Source: Nocardia albiluteola (lineage in GTDB: Bacteria; Actinomycetota; Actinomycetes; Mycobacteriales; Mycobacteriaceae). Taken from it: DNA of 64,000 nt. This document shows, piece after piece, positions 26,343-34,833 of the stretch. A program made the position numbers and the translations under genes. The notes below the pieces were generated by a model that was not told where the DNA came from, did not search any database, and saw only the letters and a list, made by a program, of their open reading frames with translations. Position 1 is the first letter of the stretch; each line of letters starts with the position of its first letter. Location: NCBI RefSeq assembly GCF_018860155.1, contig NZ_JAHKNI010000003.1:372001-436000 (forward strand), given 5' to 3'.

Positions 26343-26648
26343 ATGACCGATATCGCCCCGCTCGCCGCCTCGACGCGGGCAGCCTTCGGCGATCCGGGCG
26401 TTCACGCCGTCGTCCGGGCCGGGCGCGCGGTACACGCAGTCGCGCTCGGACAGTGGGTCGGCGAGGAATTCGTTCCGGAGCTCCTCTGTAGGACTGGCGT
26501 GGCCGGATGGCTTCCATCAGCCTTAGCGCCCACACGAGCAGAAATCACCTGTGCCCGATGCTTACGTCGAATCGGAGCACCCCTCACCCATCCGCGCCAG
26601 CTTGTGCTGTTCGGCGAGGACGACGCCCGGACCGCCTTGTCGGACTAG
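26343..26648 (+). CDS. Small protein of unknown function with CxxC
   Basis: 101 residues. The N-terminal half is an alpha/beta stretch (AVVRAGRAVHAVALGQWVGEEFVPELLCRT); the C-terminal half has CARCLRRIG, a single CxxC that could bind metal with Cys in LLCRT. It lies 51 nt after the recombinase remnant inside the inserted segment and is likely cargo of the element. I do not recognise the family. Confidence 0.55.
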   Translation: MTDIAPLAASTRAAFGDPGVHAVVRAGRAVHAVALGQWVGEEFVPELLCRTGVAGWLPSALAPTRAEITCARCLRRIGAPLTHPRQLVLFGEDDARTALSD

Positions 26649-26737
26649 GGAACAAGGCAACCCGATCGATCGAGATGAGCTCGGCGACCGCACGGCAGCG
26701 GTAGCTTCGCGCCCGGTGCCCGGTAGCGTCGCTGGGC

Positions 26738-28205
26738 ATGACTTCCTGGGGCGCGGGCACCGGCGGTGGACATCGTCGGGTGTGGGGTGTGCCGATCTTC
26801 GTGCTCGGTGGGTTGCAGCTGCTGGTCGTGCTGGACGGCACGGTGGTCGCGCTGGCACTGCCGAAGATTCGTGACGCACTCGGACTGACCGAGTCGGCGG
26901 GCAACTGGATCATCACCGCGTATGTGCTGGCATTCGGTGGTCTGATGTTGCTGGGCGGGCGGCTGGGCGACAGCTTCGGCCGCAAACGGGTATTCGCCAC
27001 CGGGGTAACGGTATTCACGCTTACCTCGTTGCTGTGCGGGCTGGCGTGGGACCAGACCAGCCTGATCGTGGGGCGTACTCTGCAGGGAATGTCGGCGGCG
27101 GCCGCCGCGCCGACCGCGATGGCGTTGATCGCCACCACGTACGCCCCCGGCAAGCCCCGCAGCCAGGCATTCGCCATCTACGCCGCCCTCAGCGGAGTGG
27201 GGTCGGTGGCCGGGCTCGTCGCCGGCGGTGTGCTCACCGAACTGTCGTGGCGGCTGGTCTTTCTGATCAACGTGCCGATCGGGATGCTGGTCGCAGTCGG
27301 CGCGGTGGTGTGCCTGCGAGAATCGGACGGGCCACGGTCGGGACTGGATGTGCCCGGCGCGATGCTGGCCACATTCGGGGTCACCGCGGCAGTGTTCGCC
27401 GTCAACGAGGGCCCAAGCGGCTGGGGCCGCCCGATCGTCATCATCCCGGCCGTCGCCGCGGCGGTACTGCTGGTGGCGTTCGTGATCGTGGAACAGCGAG
27501 CCGCCAACCCGATCCTGCCGTTCACGGTGTTCGCCAACCCCAGCCGGGTAGCGGCCTTGGGGGCGATCGTGCTGGCCGGTGCGATCGTCATGTGCCTGGC
27601 CGTGTTCATTTCCCTGTACCTGCAAGGGATCCTGCGGTATTCACCTCTCGAGAGCGGGTTGGCTGTTGCCCCGTTCGCGGCCGGACTCGGTGTCGCCGCA
27701 GCGATCGCATCCAAACTCGCCCTGCACTGGCAACCACGATGGCTCGTGATCCTCGGCGGGACGATCATCCTCATCGGCTGCCTCTACGCATCTGCTGTCG
27801 CCACTGAACAGCCAGCCTATTTTCCGGCGATCGCCGCAGCCGTGACCATGGTCGGGTTCGGTGTCGGGCTCGCGGTCATCCCCTTGACCCTTTCGGTGAT
27901 CGCGGGCGCGACCACCTCCGAGATCGGCCCGCTCACCGCGCTCGCGCAGGTTGCCCAGAACCTCGGCGGCGCCGCAGGATTGGTCATCGTCGGCGCGGTA
28001 GCCAGCTCCCGGGCCCTGTCGATGGGCGGCCCGACAACAGCAATCCCGAACATGTCCGAGCCCCAGACCCACGCGTTGGCCAGCGGGTACGGACTGGCGT
28101 TCACCTGCTGCGCCGCGATCGCGGTCGCCGCCGGGGTCATCGTGCTGATGATGCGGTTCACCCCGCAAGACGTCGCCGAAGGACAAGCAGCACAAGACGC
28201 CGTCC
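26738..28205 (+). CDS. DHA2-family MFS drug exporter, native 3' end lost
   Basis: About 489 residues belong to the exporter: LDGTVVALALPKI in helix 1 (motif D1), GGRLGDSFGRKR (motif A), RTLQGMSAAAAAP in helix 4, and 14 predicted helices as in DHA2 drug:H+ antiporters. After MRFTPQDVAEGQAAQDAVRR the frame runs into the oxidoreductase remnant in a foreign frame and stays open to 29002, adding about 265 meaningless Arg-rich residues. So the native stop was lost at the insertion boundary. The exporter core could still fold; the tail is unlikely to be stable. ATG 26738 has a weak ribosome site. Confidence 0.8.
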
Positions 28206-29640
28206 GACGAACACGTCGCGGTGACTGCCGGCGGCGATGTGTATCTGCTGCTAGCGATGCTGCACGTGCTGATCGGCGAAAACCTCTGCAACGTCCACGC
28301 GATTCGCGCACGCTGCTCGGGCTGGGACGAATTATCCTCCCTCGCAGCCGAATTCACCCCCGAGCTGGCGGCCTCGTACGCGGGCGTCGACGCGGACACG
28401 ATCCGCACGCTGGCGCGCGAGCACGCGGCCGCGAGGGCGGCGGTGCTGTATGCGCGGATCGGCGTCTGCCAGCAGGTCACCGGCACGCTGACGCACTGGC
28501 TGGTGAACACCGTCAATGCGGTCACGGGGAATCTGGATCGCGCGGGCGGGCAGATGTTCGCCACCCCGCCGGTGGATGCGGCGCGGTTCGTGAAATACCT
28601 GCCGATGGGTCACGAGGCGTGGACCGACAGCTCGGGCCGGTACCGGTCGTTTCGCTCGGAGCTGCCGGTGGCGGCGCTGGCCCAGGAGATGCTCACCGAG
28701 GGCGCCGGGCGAATGCGCGCGATGATCACCTACTCCGGGAATCCGGTGCTGTCGACGCCGCAGCGCGGGCGCCTCGACGCGGCACTGGATTCGCTGGATT
28801 TCTTTGTGGCCGTGGACATGTACGTCACCGAAACCTCCCGGCACGCGGATATCATCCTGCCGCCGGTGTCCCAGCTCGAGCGCGAGGACCTCAACATCCT
28901 GTTCCCGGTGTTCAGCGTGCGCAACAACCTGCGGTACGACGCAAGGGTTTTCGATCCTCCGGGCTGACGGACTGGAGGACTGGCAGATCCTGGCCCGGCT
29001 GATCACCCAGGTACTGCCGCTGCCCGCACGGAATTTCACCGCACGTGTTCTCGATGCAGTATTCGCGCAGCTGAGCCCGATGCGACTGACTGCGCTGAGC
29101 CTGGCCGCGGGACCCTACGGCATGCTGATGCGGGTTCGGAAGGGGTTGACGGTCCGCAAGGTTCGTGCGATGCGCGGGGGCGCGGACCTCGGACCCCTGC
29201 AGCCCAGGCTTGCGCAGCTGATCGGAACACGGGACCGCACAGTGCATCTCGCGCCGCCCGAATTCCTCGACGCGGTTCGCGCACTGCCGCGAGAGGCTGC
29301 CGACGCGGGTTCGGGCGAGTACGACCTGCACCTTATCGGTCGACGTCACCTGCGCAGCATCAACTCCTGGCTGCACAACGTCCCGGCCATGGTGAAGGGC
29401 CGGGACCGCTGCACCGCGCTCATGCATCCCGACGACGCGGCCCGGCGGGGCCTCGCCGACGGCGAACAGGTGACGGTGGCCTCGCGGACCGGGCGATCGT
29501 GGTGACCCTCGAGGTGAGCGCCGATATCCGCCCCGGGGTGGTGGCCGTGCCGCACGGCTGGGGGCATCGAGAACCGGGCGTCGGCCGGCGTGGTGGAACC
29601 GGCGGCCACCCGCGCATCGACGCCGACCGCGTAGATCGGC
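28206..29640 (+). pseudogene. 3' fragment of a molybdopterin oxidoreductase, frameshifted
   Basis: Resumes with EHVAVTAGGDVYLLLAMLHV and continues through TGTLTHWLVNTVNAVTGNLD, RAMITYSGNPVLSTP and TSRHADIILPPVSQLEREDL, all typical of the molybdopterin-binding domains of BisC-like enzymes. A frameshift at about 28950 (DPPG then stop) moves to the frame of ADGLEDWQILARL; a second at about 29500 moves to IVVTLEVSADIRPGVVAVPHGWGH; the C-terminus has decayed further. With the 5' fragment at 24940 this is one dead gene. The MarR gene follows. Confidence 0.85.
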
Positions 29641-29684
29641 CGGTCATCGGCCCTTCGGCAGTCGCGGCGCGGTCCTGCCCGAAA

Positions 29685-29711
29685 TTTACTTAGCCAGCAT
29701 AATAAGGTAAA
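29685..29711. promoter_or_regulatory. Candidate MarR operator
   Basis: TTTACTTA (29685-29692) and TAAGGTAAA (29703-29711) form a near-perfect inverted repeat (one base of asymmetry) in an AT-rich patch, 10 nt before the marR start. MarR proteins commonly bind such AT-rich palindromes and repress their own operon. Confidence 0.65.
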
Positions 29712-29721
29712 CTAAACAATC

Positions 29722-30159
29722 GTGGTTGAGTTGACCTCCGAGGACGATCTCGCCGCCGTGACCGCGCTTCGCGGGGCGGTCATGCGGCTCGCACGCCGCC
29801 TGCGGCATCAGCAGGTGGAGCGGTCGCTGAGTTCGGCGGAGATGCAGGTACTCGGGATACTCGCGCGCACCGGTCCGGCTACCCCCGGGGAGCTGGCCCG
29901 TAAGGAGCAGGTCCAGCCGCCGTCGATGACCAGGATCATCGTGCTGCTGGAGGAGAAGGGCCTGGTCCGGCGCGAACCACACCCACAGGACCGCCGGCAG
30001 GTGATCGTTACGGCCACCGAACCGGCGGCGCGGATTCTGGCGGAGAGCCGGCGGCTGCGGGACGCCTGGCTGGCGGACCTGGCCCGGGGGCTGACCGAGG
30101 AGGAGTGGGCGCGGCTACGTTCCGCCGCGCCGGTGCTGGAAAGGCTTGCACGGCTATGA
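29722..30159 (+). CDS. MarR-family transcriptional regulator
   Basis: 145 residues, standard MarR length. Winged helix: SSAEMQVLGILARTGPATPG, ELARKEQVQPPSMTRIIVLLEEKGLV, wing EPHPQDRRQVIVTAT. GTG start at 29722, directly behind a palindrome. It is followed after 55 nt by an MFS exporter on the same strand, so the pair is probably a MarR-controlled efflux operon. Confidence 0.92.
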   Translation: MVELTSEDDLAAVTALRGAVMRLARRLRHQQVERSLSSAEMQVLGILARTGPATPGELARKEQVQPPSMTRIIVLLEEKGLVRREPHPQDRRQVIVTATEPAARILAESRRLRDAWLADLARGLTEEEWARLRSAAPVLERLARL

Positions 30160-30214
30160 GCTGACGAGTCTTCCGCGCCGCACGTGGAGCACGCCGTGTC
30201 CGGAGAGGCACGCA

Positions 30215-31570
30215 GTGACGGTGACGACAACCCACGACGAGAAGGACCTGACCGACGACCACGATCTGACCGAAACCAGCACCGAGCGAGTGCCGCCGTC
30301 CTCCGACCGGATCGCCATGTTCGCCTCGCTCCGCGTCCGCAACTATCGCTATTACTTTGCGGGCCAAGTGATTTCCAATACCGGCACCTGGATGCAGCGC
30401 ATCGCCCAGGACTGGCTGGTACTGACCCTCACCGGTAGCGCCTTCGCGGTCGGCATCACCACCGCCATGCAGTTCCTGCCGATGCTGCTGTTCGGCCTGT
30501 ACGGCGGGCTCATCGCGGATCGATTCCCCAAGCGGCAGCTGCTGATCATCACCCAGGCGACGATGGGTGTGCTCGCCGCCGTGCTCGCGGTGCTCGCGCT
30601 CACCGGGCACGCCCAGGTGTGGCAGGTATGCCTGCTGGCCCTGCTGCTGGGAATGGTTACGGTGGTGGACAATCCGACCCGGCAGACGTTCGTCGCGGAG
30701 GTGGTGGGCCACGCGCAGCTGCGCAACGCGGTCAGCCTGAACTCGGCGAGCTTCCAGACCGCCCGGCTGATCGGGCCCGCGGTGGCCGGTGCGGTGATCG
30801 CCGCGGTCGGTTCGGGCTGGGCGTTCGCGATCAACGCCCTCTCCTTCGTGGCCGTGATCGGCGGGCTGCTGGCGATGCGCCCCGCGGAGCTGAAGCCGCT
30901 GCCGCGCGTGCCCAGGGAGAAAGGGCAGCTGCGCGAGGGACTGCGCTACGTGAGCGAACGCCCGCAACTGATCTGGCCGATCGTGCTCGTCGGCTTCATC
31001 GGTACCTTCGGATTCAACTTCGCCACGGTGCTGTCGGGATTCGCCTACCACGTCTTCCGTGTCGACGCCGGGCGATACGGACTGCTGAACACCGCACTGG
31101 CCGCGGGCTCGCTGGTGGGCGCGCTACTGGCCTCGCGCCGCAGCCGGGTGCGCCTGCGGATGCTGGTACTCGCCGCGGTCGCCTTCGGCGTACTCGAGGC
31201 GGTGACCGCCTTCGCCTCCGAGTACTGGCTGTTCGCCGCGATGCTCACCATCGTCGGCCTGCTCGGCCTCACCTTCAACACCTCGAGTAATTCGATGGTC
31301 CAGCTGGCCACCGAGCCGATGATGCGTGGCCGCGTGATGTCTCTCTACATGATGGTCTTCACCGGCGGCACCCCCATCGGCGGCCCGATAGTCGGCTGGG
31401 TCACCGAAAGATACGGCCCCCGAACGGGTTTGTTCGCCTGCGGCGCGGTATCGGCGCTGGCCGCACTGGTGGTCGCCCGAATTCTGGCCCGCTCCAGTGG
31501 ATTACGCATACGAATTTCGCGTCGGGGAGTTGCGTTCATCCCGCGTGAGCAGGTGGCCGTGGCCGTATAG
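30215..31570 (+). CDS. MFS exporter, EntS-like (MFS_3)
   Basis: 451 residues, about 12 helices. The N-terminus is a 35-residue acidic cytosolic tail, then FASLRVRNYRYYFAGQVISN, GTWMQRIAQDWLVL, GGLIADRFPKRQ and VDNPTRQTFVAE, which together mark the MFS_3 (enterobactin exporter-like) branch. Start chosen as GTG 30215 with GGAGAGG upstream; the frame opens earlier at 30146. Likely exports a siderophore or toxic compound under MarR control; substrate unknown. Confidence 0.88.
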   Translation: MTVTTTHDEKDLTDDHDLTETSTERVPPSSDRIAMFASLRVRNYRYYFAGQVISNTGTWMQRIAQDWLVLTLTGSAFAVGITTAMQFLPMLLFGLYGGLIADRFPKRQLLIITQATMGVLAAVLAVLALTGHAQVWQVCLLALLLGMVTVVDNPTRQTFVAEVVGHAQLRNAVSLNSASFQTARLIGPAVAGAVIAAVGSGWAFAINALSFVAVIGGLLAMRPAELKPLPRVPREKGQLREGLRYVSERPQLIWPIVLVGFIGTFGFNFATVLSGFAYHVFRVDAGRYGLLNTALAAGSLVGALLASRRSRVRLRMLVLAAVAFGVLEAVTAFASEYWLFAAMLTIVGLLGLTFNTSSNSMVQLATEPMMRGRVMSLYMMVFTGGTPIGGPIVGWVTERYGPRTGLFACGAVSALAALVVARILARSSGLRIRISRRGVAFIPREQVAVAV

Positions 31571-31577
31571 CTCGCGA

Positions 31578-31608
31578 TTGACCTAGATGGTAACGGTCGA
31601 TACCATCT
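31578..31608 (+). promoter_or_regulatory. Promoter with embedded palindromic operator for the MFS gene
   Basis: TTGACC (31578-31583), a 17-nt spacer and TACCAT (31601-31606) fit a sigma-70-type promoter. A perfect palindrome AGATGGTA (31585-31592) and TACCATCT (31601-31608) with an 8-nt spacer lies between and over these boxes, so a bound repressor would block polymerase. The TetR gene downstream of the exporter is the likely binder. Confidence 0.75.
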
Positions 31609-31659
31609 GATCTGCCCGGCCGCGAGGGCCGGTTCGTGAGCTCTACGGACGGAAGCTGA

Positions 31660-32889
31660 ATGGACAACAGGGAGATCGGGGCCCCGGGGCAGGGGTGGCG
31701 GGCGCGGACGGCGTTGCTGACGCTGGGGGCGTTTGCGGTCGGGACCGACGGGTTCGTCATTGTGGGGCTGTTGCCGGAGATAGGGCGGACGTTGCATGTG
31801 GGGGTGTCGGCGGCCGGGCAGCTGGTGAGTGTGTTCGCGCTGGTGTATGCGGTGTCCTCGCCGATGCTGGCCACCGTCACCGGGCGGTGGCCGCGGCGGC
31901 GGGTGCTCGTTACGGGGTTGGTGCTGCTCGGCGCCGGTAACGCGGTGACGGCGTTGGCGGGGGAGTACGGGCTGGTGCTCGCGTCGCGGGTGGTGGCGGC
32001 CGCGGGAGCGGCGATGTTCGCCGCGAGTGCGGTGGCGACGGCCGCGCACCTGGCGCCCGAGCAGCGTCGCGGGAGCGCCATCGCGATGGTGACCGCCGGG
32101 TCGACGCTCTCGCTGGTGCTGGGTGCGCCGCTGGGCACGCTCGTGGGCAGGGCCTGGGGGTGGCATGCGGCGATCTGGTTCATCACCGCCGTCGCGGGGG
32201 TCATCGCGATCGCGATCGGCGCGTTGCTGCCGGTCATCCGGCTCGAACAGAGTGCGACGCTGCGCGAGCGGCTGACGCCGCTGACCGATCGGCGGGTGCT
32301 GAAGATCCTCGTCGTCACGCTGCTGGCATTCGTTGGCATCTTCCTGCCCTTCACCTATATGAGCGCGGTCTTCGCGCACGCGACCGGCGGCGACCAGGGC
32401 AGGCTCGCGCTGTTGCTGATGATCTTCGGAATCGCCGCCACCGCAGGCAATCTCACCGCCGGGCGGCTGGCGGACCGGTACGACCCGCGGCTCGTCGTCA
32501 TCGGCGCCACCCTCGGCATCGCGGTCGTCTTCCTGGTGATGCTGGTCGTGCGGGAAAGCTTTGTGGCAGTGGCGATCATGCACGCGCTGAGCGGGGTGGT
32601 AAGTTACTCGGTGATCGGGCCGCAGGCGCATCGCATCATCGCCCATGCACCGAAGGGTGGTGCGCCGCTGGTGATCTCGCTCAACGGGTCCGTGGCCTAC
32701 CTCGGCAACTTCGCCGCCAGCGTGCTCGGCGCGATCGTCATCGCCGCCGCCGGTGCGGTATACGTGCTGCCGATCGCCGCGGCCCTGGCGCTCACGGCGT
32801 GCCTGCTGGCCTGGTGGACCGGCAGGCCGGGCGAAGACCGGCGGGAGCGGACCGCCTCCGAAATCGGCGAGGCGACGGCCGCACGCTGA
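31660..32889 (+). CDS. DHA1-family MFS exporter
   Basis: 409 residues, 12 helices. FAVGTDGFVIVGLLPEIG in helix 1, RVLVTGLVLLGAGNAVTAL, and GAPLGTLVGRAWGWHAAIWF (motif C region) place it with the CmlA/Bcr/AraJ-like DHA1 exporters. It follows the promoter and operator at 31578 and precedes a TetR gene by 93 nt, a typical exporter-repressor pair. ATG 31660 starts the conserved region after a short polar tail. Substrate unknown. Confidence 0.88.
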   Translation: MDNREIGAPGQGWRARTALLTLGAFAVGTDGFVIVGLLPEIGRTLHVGVSAAGQLVSVFALVYAVSSPMLATVTGRWPRRRVLVTGLVLLGAGNAVTALAGEYGLVLASRVVAAAGAAMFAASAVATAAHLAPEQRRGSAIAMVTAGSTLSLVLGAPLGTLVGRAWGWHAAIWFITAVAGVIAIAIGALLPVIRLEQSATLRERLTPLTDRRVLKILVVTLLAFVGIFLPFTYMSAVFAHATGGDQGRLALLLMIFGIAATAGNLTAGRLADRYDPRLVVIGATLGIAVVFLVMLVVRESFVAVAIMHALSGVVSYSVIGPQAHRIIAHAPKGGAPLVISLNGSVAYLGNFAASVLGAIVIAAAGAVYVLPIAAALALTACLLAWWTGRPGEDRRERTASEIGEATAAR

Positions 32890-32982
32890 GCGGTTCGAGC
32901 ATGCTGTCGCCGCCGGACGCTATCGTTCAACTATGGGGCAGCCCGTAGTCTCGAACGGGCCCCGTGGAAGTGAGGTGACATC

Positions 32983-33582
32983 ATGCCGGTCCGTGCCGGG
33001 GAAACCATCGATCCCGAGGCCACCCGCGCCCGCGTCCTCGAGGTGGCCTCGCGGCTGTTCTACGAGCGCAGCGTCGCCGCGGTCGGCATGCGCGAGATCG
33101 CGACGGCCGCGAACGCCTCGCAGCTCACGATCTACCGGCATTTCGAGTCCAAGGAGGGCCTGGCCGCGGCGGTCGTGCGCGAGCGCAGCGATCGCACGCA
33201 CGCGTGGCTCGAGCAGGAGCTGGCGGCGATTCCGGCCGGGCGGGCGCGCGTCTTCGCGCTGTTCGATCTGCTGACGCGGTCGTTTGCCACCCAGCGCTAC
33301 GGTGGGTGCCCGGTGGGCAATTACGCCGTGGACAGCCGGGGCGGCCACTCCGCGCGCGAGGTCACCCGGGGGCATCTGCAGCGATATCGGGACCTGCTCG
33401 AGCGGCTGCTCGCCGAGGCGGGCGCGCCGGCGCCCGCCCCCTTGGCCCGGCAGTTGCTGCTGCTGGTCGAGGGCGCGACGATGATCGCCCAGATCGACGC
33501 CGACGGCGCCTGCTGCGCCGACGCCCAGGACGCGGCGCGGGCCCTGCTCGATGCGGCCCTCGCCGCTGGCGAGGGCCGCTGA
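32983..33582 (+). CDS. TetR/AcrR-family transcriptional regulator
   Basis: 199 residues. Helix-turn-helix at about 30-65: VGMREIATAANASQLTIYRHFESKEGL. The ligand domain includes GGCPVGNYAVDS and a CC pair near 170, as in TetR proteins with a C-terminal TetR_C_33-like domain. It lies downstream of the DHA1 exporter in the same direction and probably binds the palindrome at 31585-31608. A hairpin covers its last codons. Confidence 0.9.
   Translation: MPVRAGETIDPEATRARVLEVASRLFYERSVAAVGMREIATAANASQLTIYRHFESKEGLAAAVVRERSDRTHAWLEQELAAIPAGRARVFALFDLLTRSFATQRYGGCPVGNYAVDSRGGHSAREVTRGHLQRYRDLLERLLAEAGAPAPAPLARQLLLLVEGATMIAQIDADGACCADAQDAARALLDAALAAGEGR
33553..33579 (+). terminator. Terminator hairpin inside the tetR 3' end
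   Basis: GCGGCCCTCGCC (33553-33564) and GGCGAGGGCCGC (33568-33579) pair perfectly over 12 bp with a 3-nt loop, ending on the base before the stop codon. It encodes AALAAGEGR and also can act as the terminator. Confidence 0.65.
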
Positions 33583-33671
33583 GCATTTCGGCGCGTACCG
33601 CCGTATCGGCCTGGCGCCACGTATGATTCAGAGGTGACCGACTGCTTCTACAATGCGGAACAGGAGCCGTT

Positions 33672-33896
33672 GTGATCTCTCGATTGTTCTCCCTGCTGGT
33701 CTTCGCCTGGCTGATCATCGGTACGTTCGCGGCGGGGCAGCGCGGATACTTCACCCACATGACCGAGAACTGCGCCGATTTCGGCACCATCGCGTTGAAC
33801 GTGATTGCCGGTCCGCTCAACTACACCGGCGTCGATCCCAAGATGTCCAACTGCACCCTGCCGCATCCCAAGAATCTGCCGCAGCCGAGCCAGTAA
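33672..33896 (+). CDS. Small secreted protein of unknown function
   Basis: 74 residues. The N-terminus (MISRLFSLLVFAWLIIGTFAA) is a signal peptide or membrane anchor; the mature part has two cysteines (NCADFG and SNCTLP) that could form a disulfide. GTG start with AGGAG 5 nt upstream. Stands before the homogentisate locus with no evident link. I do not recognise a named family. Confidence 0.75.
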   Translation: MISRLFSLLVFAWLIIGTFAAGQRGYFTHMTENCADFGTIALNVIAGPLNYTGVDPKMSNCTLPHPKNLPQPSQ

Positions 33897-33953
33897 GGTG
33901 ACCGGGAAGCGTTCCGGTGTGAAATCTCCGCACGTGAGTAAGGAGGTGGACAG

Positions 33954-34823
33954 ATGCCGTGCGAGGCAGTCTTCGACTCGATATGCGACGATGCCGCGAT
34001 CTTCCCACCCGGCAACCTGCCCCTGGCCGAAGCGCTCGCCGCGCATCCCACACACCACCGCGCGTGGTACTCGGCGCTGGTGGGCTCGTTCGTACTCTCG
34101 GCCGCCCATATCGGCGGGCTGCCCGGAGTGCCCCACGAGCGGCTGGCCATCAGCCTGACCCTGCCGCAGGGGCCCGCGGGGCTGGAACCGGCCATCGCGG
34201 CGCTCTCCGAATTACCCGGTATCGGACTGGAATCCGTCGAGGTCGCACTGCCGCAGGGGTGCACGTTCGCCGAACTCGCCACGGCCGCAGCGGGACTGGG
34301 GTCGCAGGTCGCGCGATACCTCGAGGTCCCCCGCGACGAGCGCCGGGAGGCCATCCTGAATGCCTTGCCGGGTAGCGGATTCCGCGCCAAATTCCGAACC
34401 GGAGGTGTCGTTCCGGAGGCGCATCCGAGCGAACGCGAACTGGCCGAGGCGATTCACGGCGCGGTGCGACGCCGGGTGCCCTTCAAATGCACCGCCGGGC
34501 TGCATCATGCCGTCCGGCATCGCGACGGGGAGCTGGAACAGCACGGCTTCGTCAATGTGCTGCTGGCCACCGACGCCGCTCGCTCCGGCGGGGACATCGA
34601 TGAGCTCACCGGCATTCTCGGCGAGCGCTCGGGCGATGCGCTGGTGCGGTGGCTGCGCGAGGCCGGTGAACAACGGCTCCTGGCCGCGCGCTCGTCGTTC
34701 GTATCGTTCGGAACATGCAGTATCGCCGATCCGGTCGCCGACCTGGTCGAGCTCGGATTGATCGACAGGCCCCACGGGGATGACGAACCGGCGCCGCGGG
34801 CGAGCTCCGCGCGGCCGCTGTGA
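33954..34823 (+). CDS. Unknown protein in the homogentisate locus
   Basis: 289 residues, soluble, no membrane segment. Visible conserved-looking motifs: DDAAIFPPGN near the N-terminus, FRTGGVVPEAHPSERELA, FKCTAGLHHAVRHRDGELEQHGFVN, and SFGTCSIADPVADLVELGLID at the C-terminus. The order of strands suggests an alpha/beta barrel. It ends 10 nt before fahA, with the fahA ribosome site in between, so the two are cotranscribed. No glutathione-transferase-type maleylacetoacetate isomerase is in the window, and this protein is a candidate to do that step or a related one; that is inference only. ATG 33954 follows AAGGAGG. Confidence 0.8.
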   Translation: MPCEAVFDSICDDAAIFPPGNLPLAEALAAHPTHHRAWYSALVGSFVLSAAHIGGLPGVPHERLAISLTLPQGPAGLEPAIAALSELPGIGLESVEVALPQGCTFAELATAAAGLGSQVARYLEVPRDERREAILNALPGSGFRAKFRTGGVVPEAHPSERELAEAIHGAVRRRVPFKCTAGLHHAVRHRDGELEQHGFVNVLLATDAARSGGDIDELTGILGERSGDALVRWLREAGEQRLLAARSSFVSFGTCSIADPVADLVELGLIDRPHGDDEPAPRASSARPL

Positions 34824-34833
34824 AGGAGGCTGA

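Larger units (their letters stand above)
25124..28205 (+). mobile_element. Inserted segment with recombinase and exporter genes
   Basis: About 3.1 kb splits the molybdopterin oxidoreductase gene. The left junction is just after MYSY (25121-25123) and the right one where the oxidoreductase frame resumes with EHVAVTAGGDVY (about 28206). It carries a deleted tyrosine recombinase, a small unknown protein and a DHA2 exporter, all on the plus strand. Compared with homologues, roughly 130 oxidoreductase codons are missing between the two fragments, so the event was a replacement or a later deletion, not a clean insertion. I could not find terminal inverted or direct repeats at the ends. Confidence 0.7.

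Noticed and set aside
25124..28205. Phage or integrative element with att sites
   Set aside because: No direct repeats or terminal inverted repeats were visible at the junctions, and no phage genes occur; only a recombinase remnant is present.
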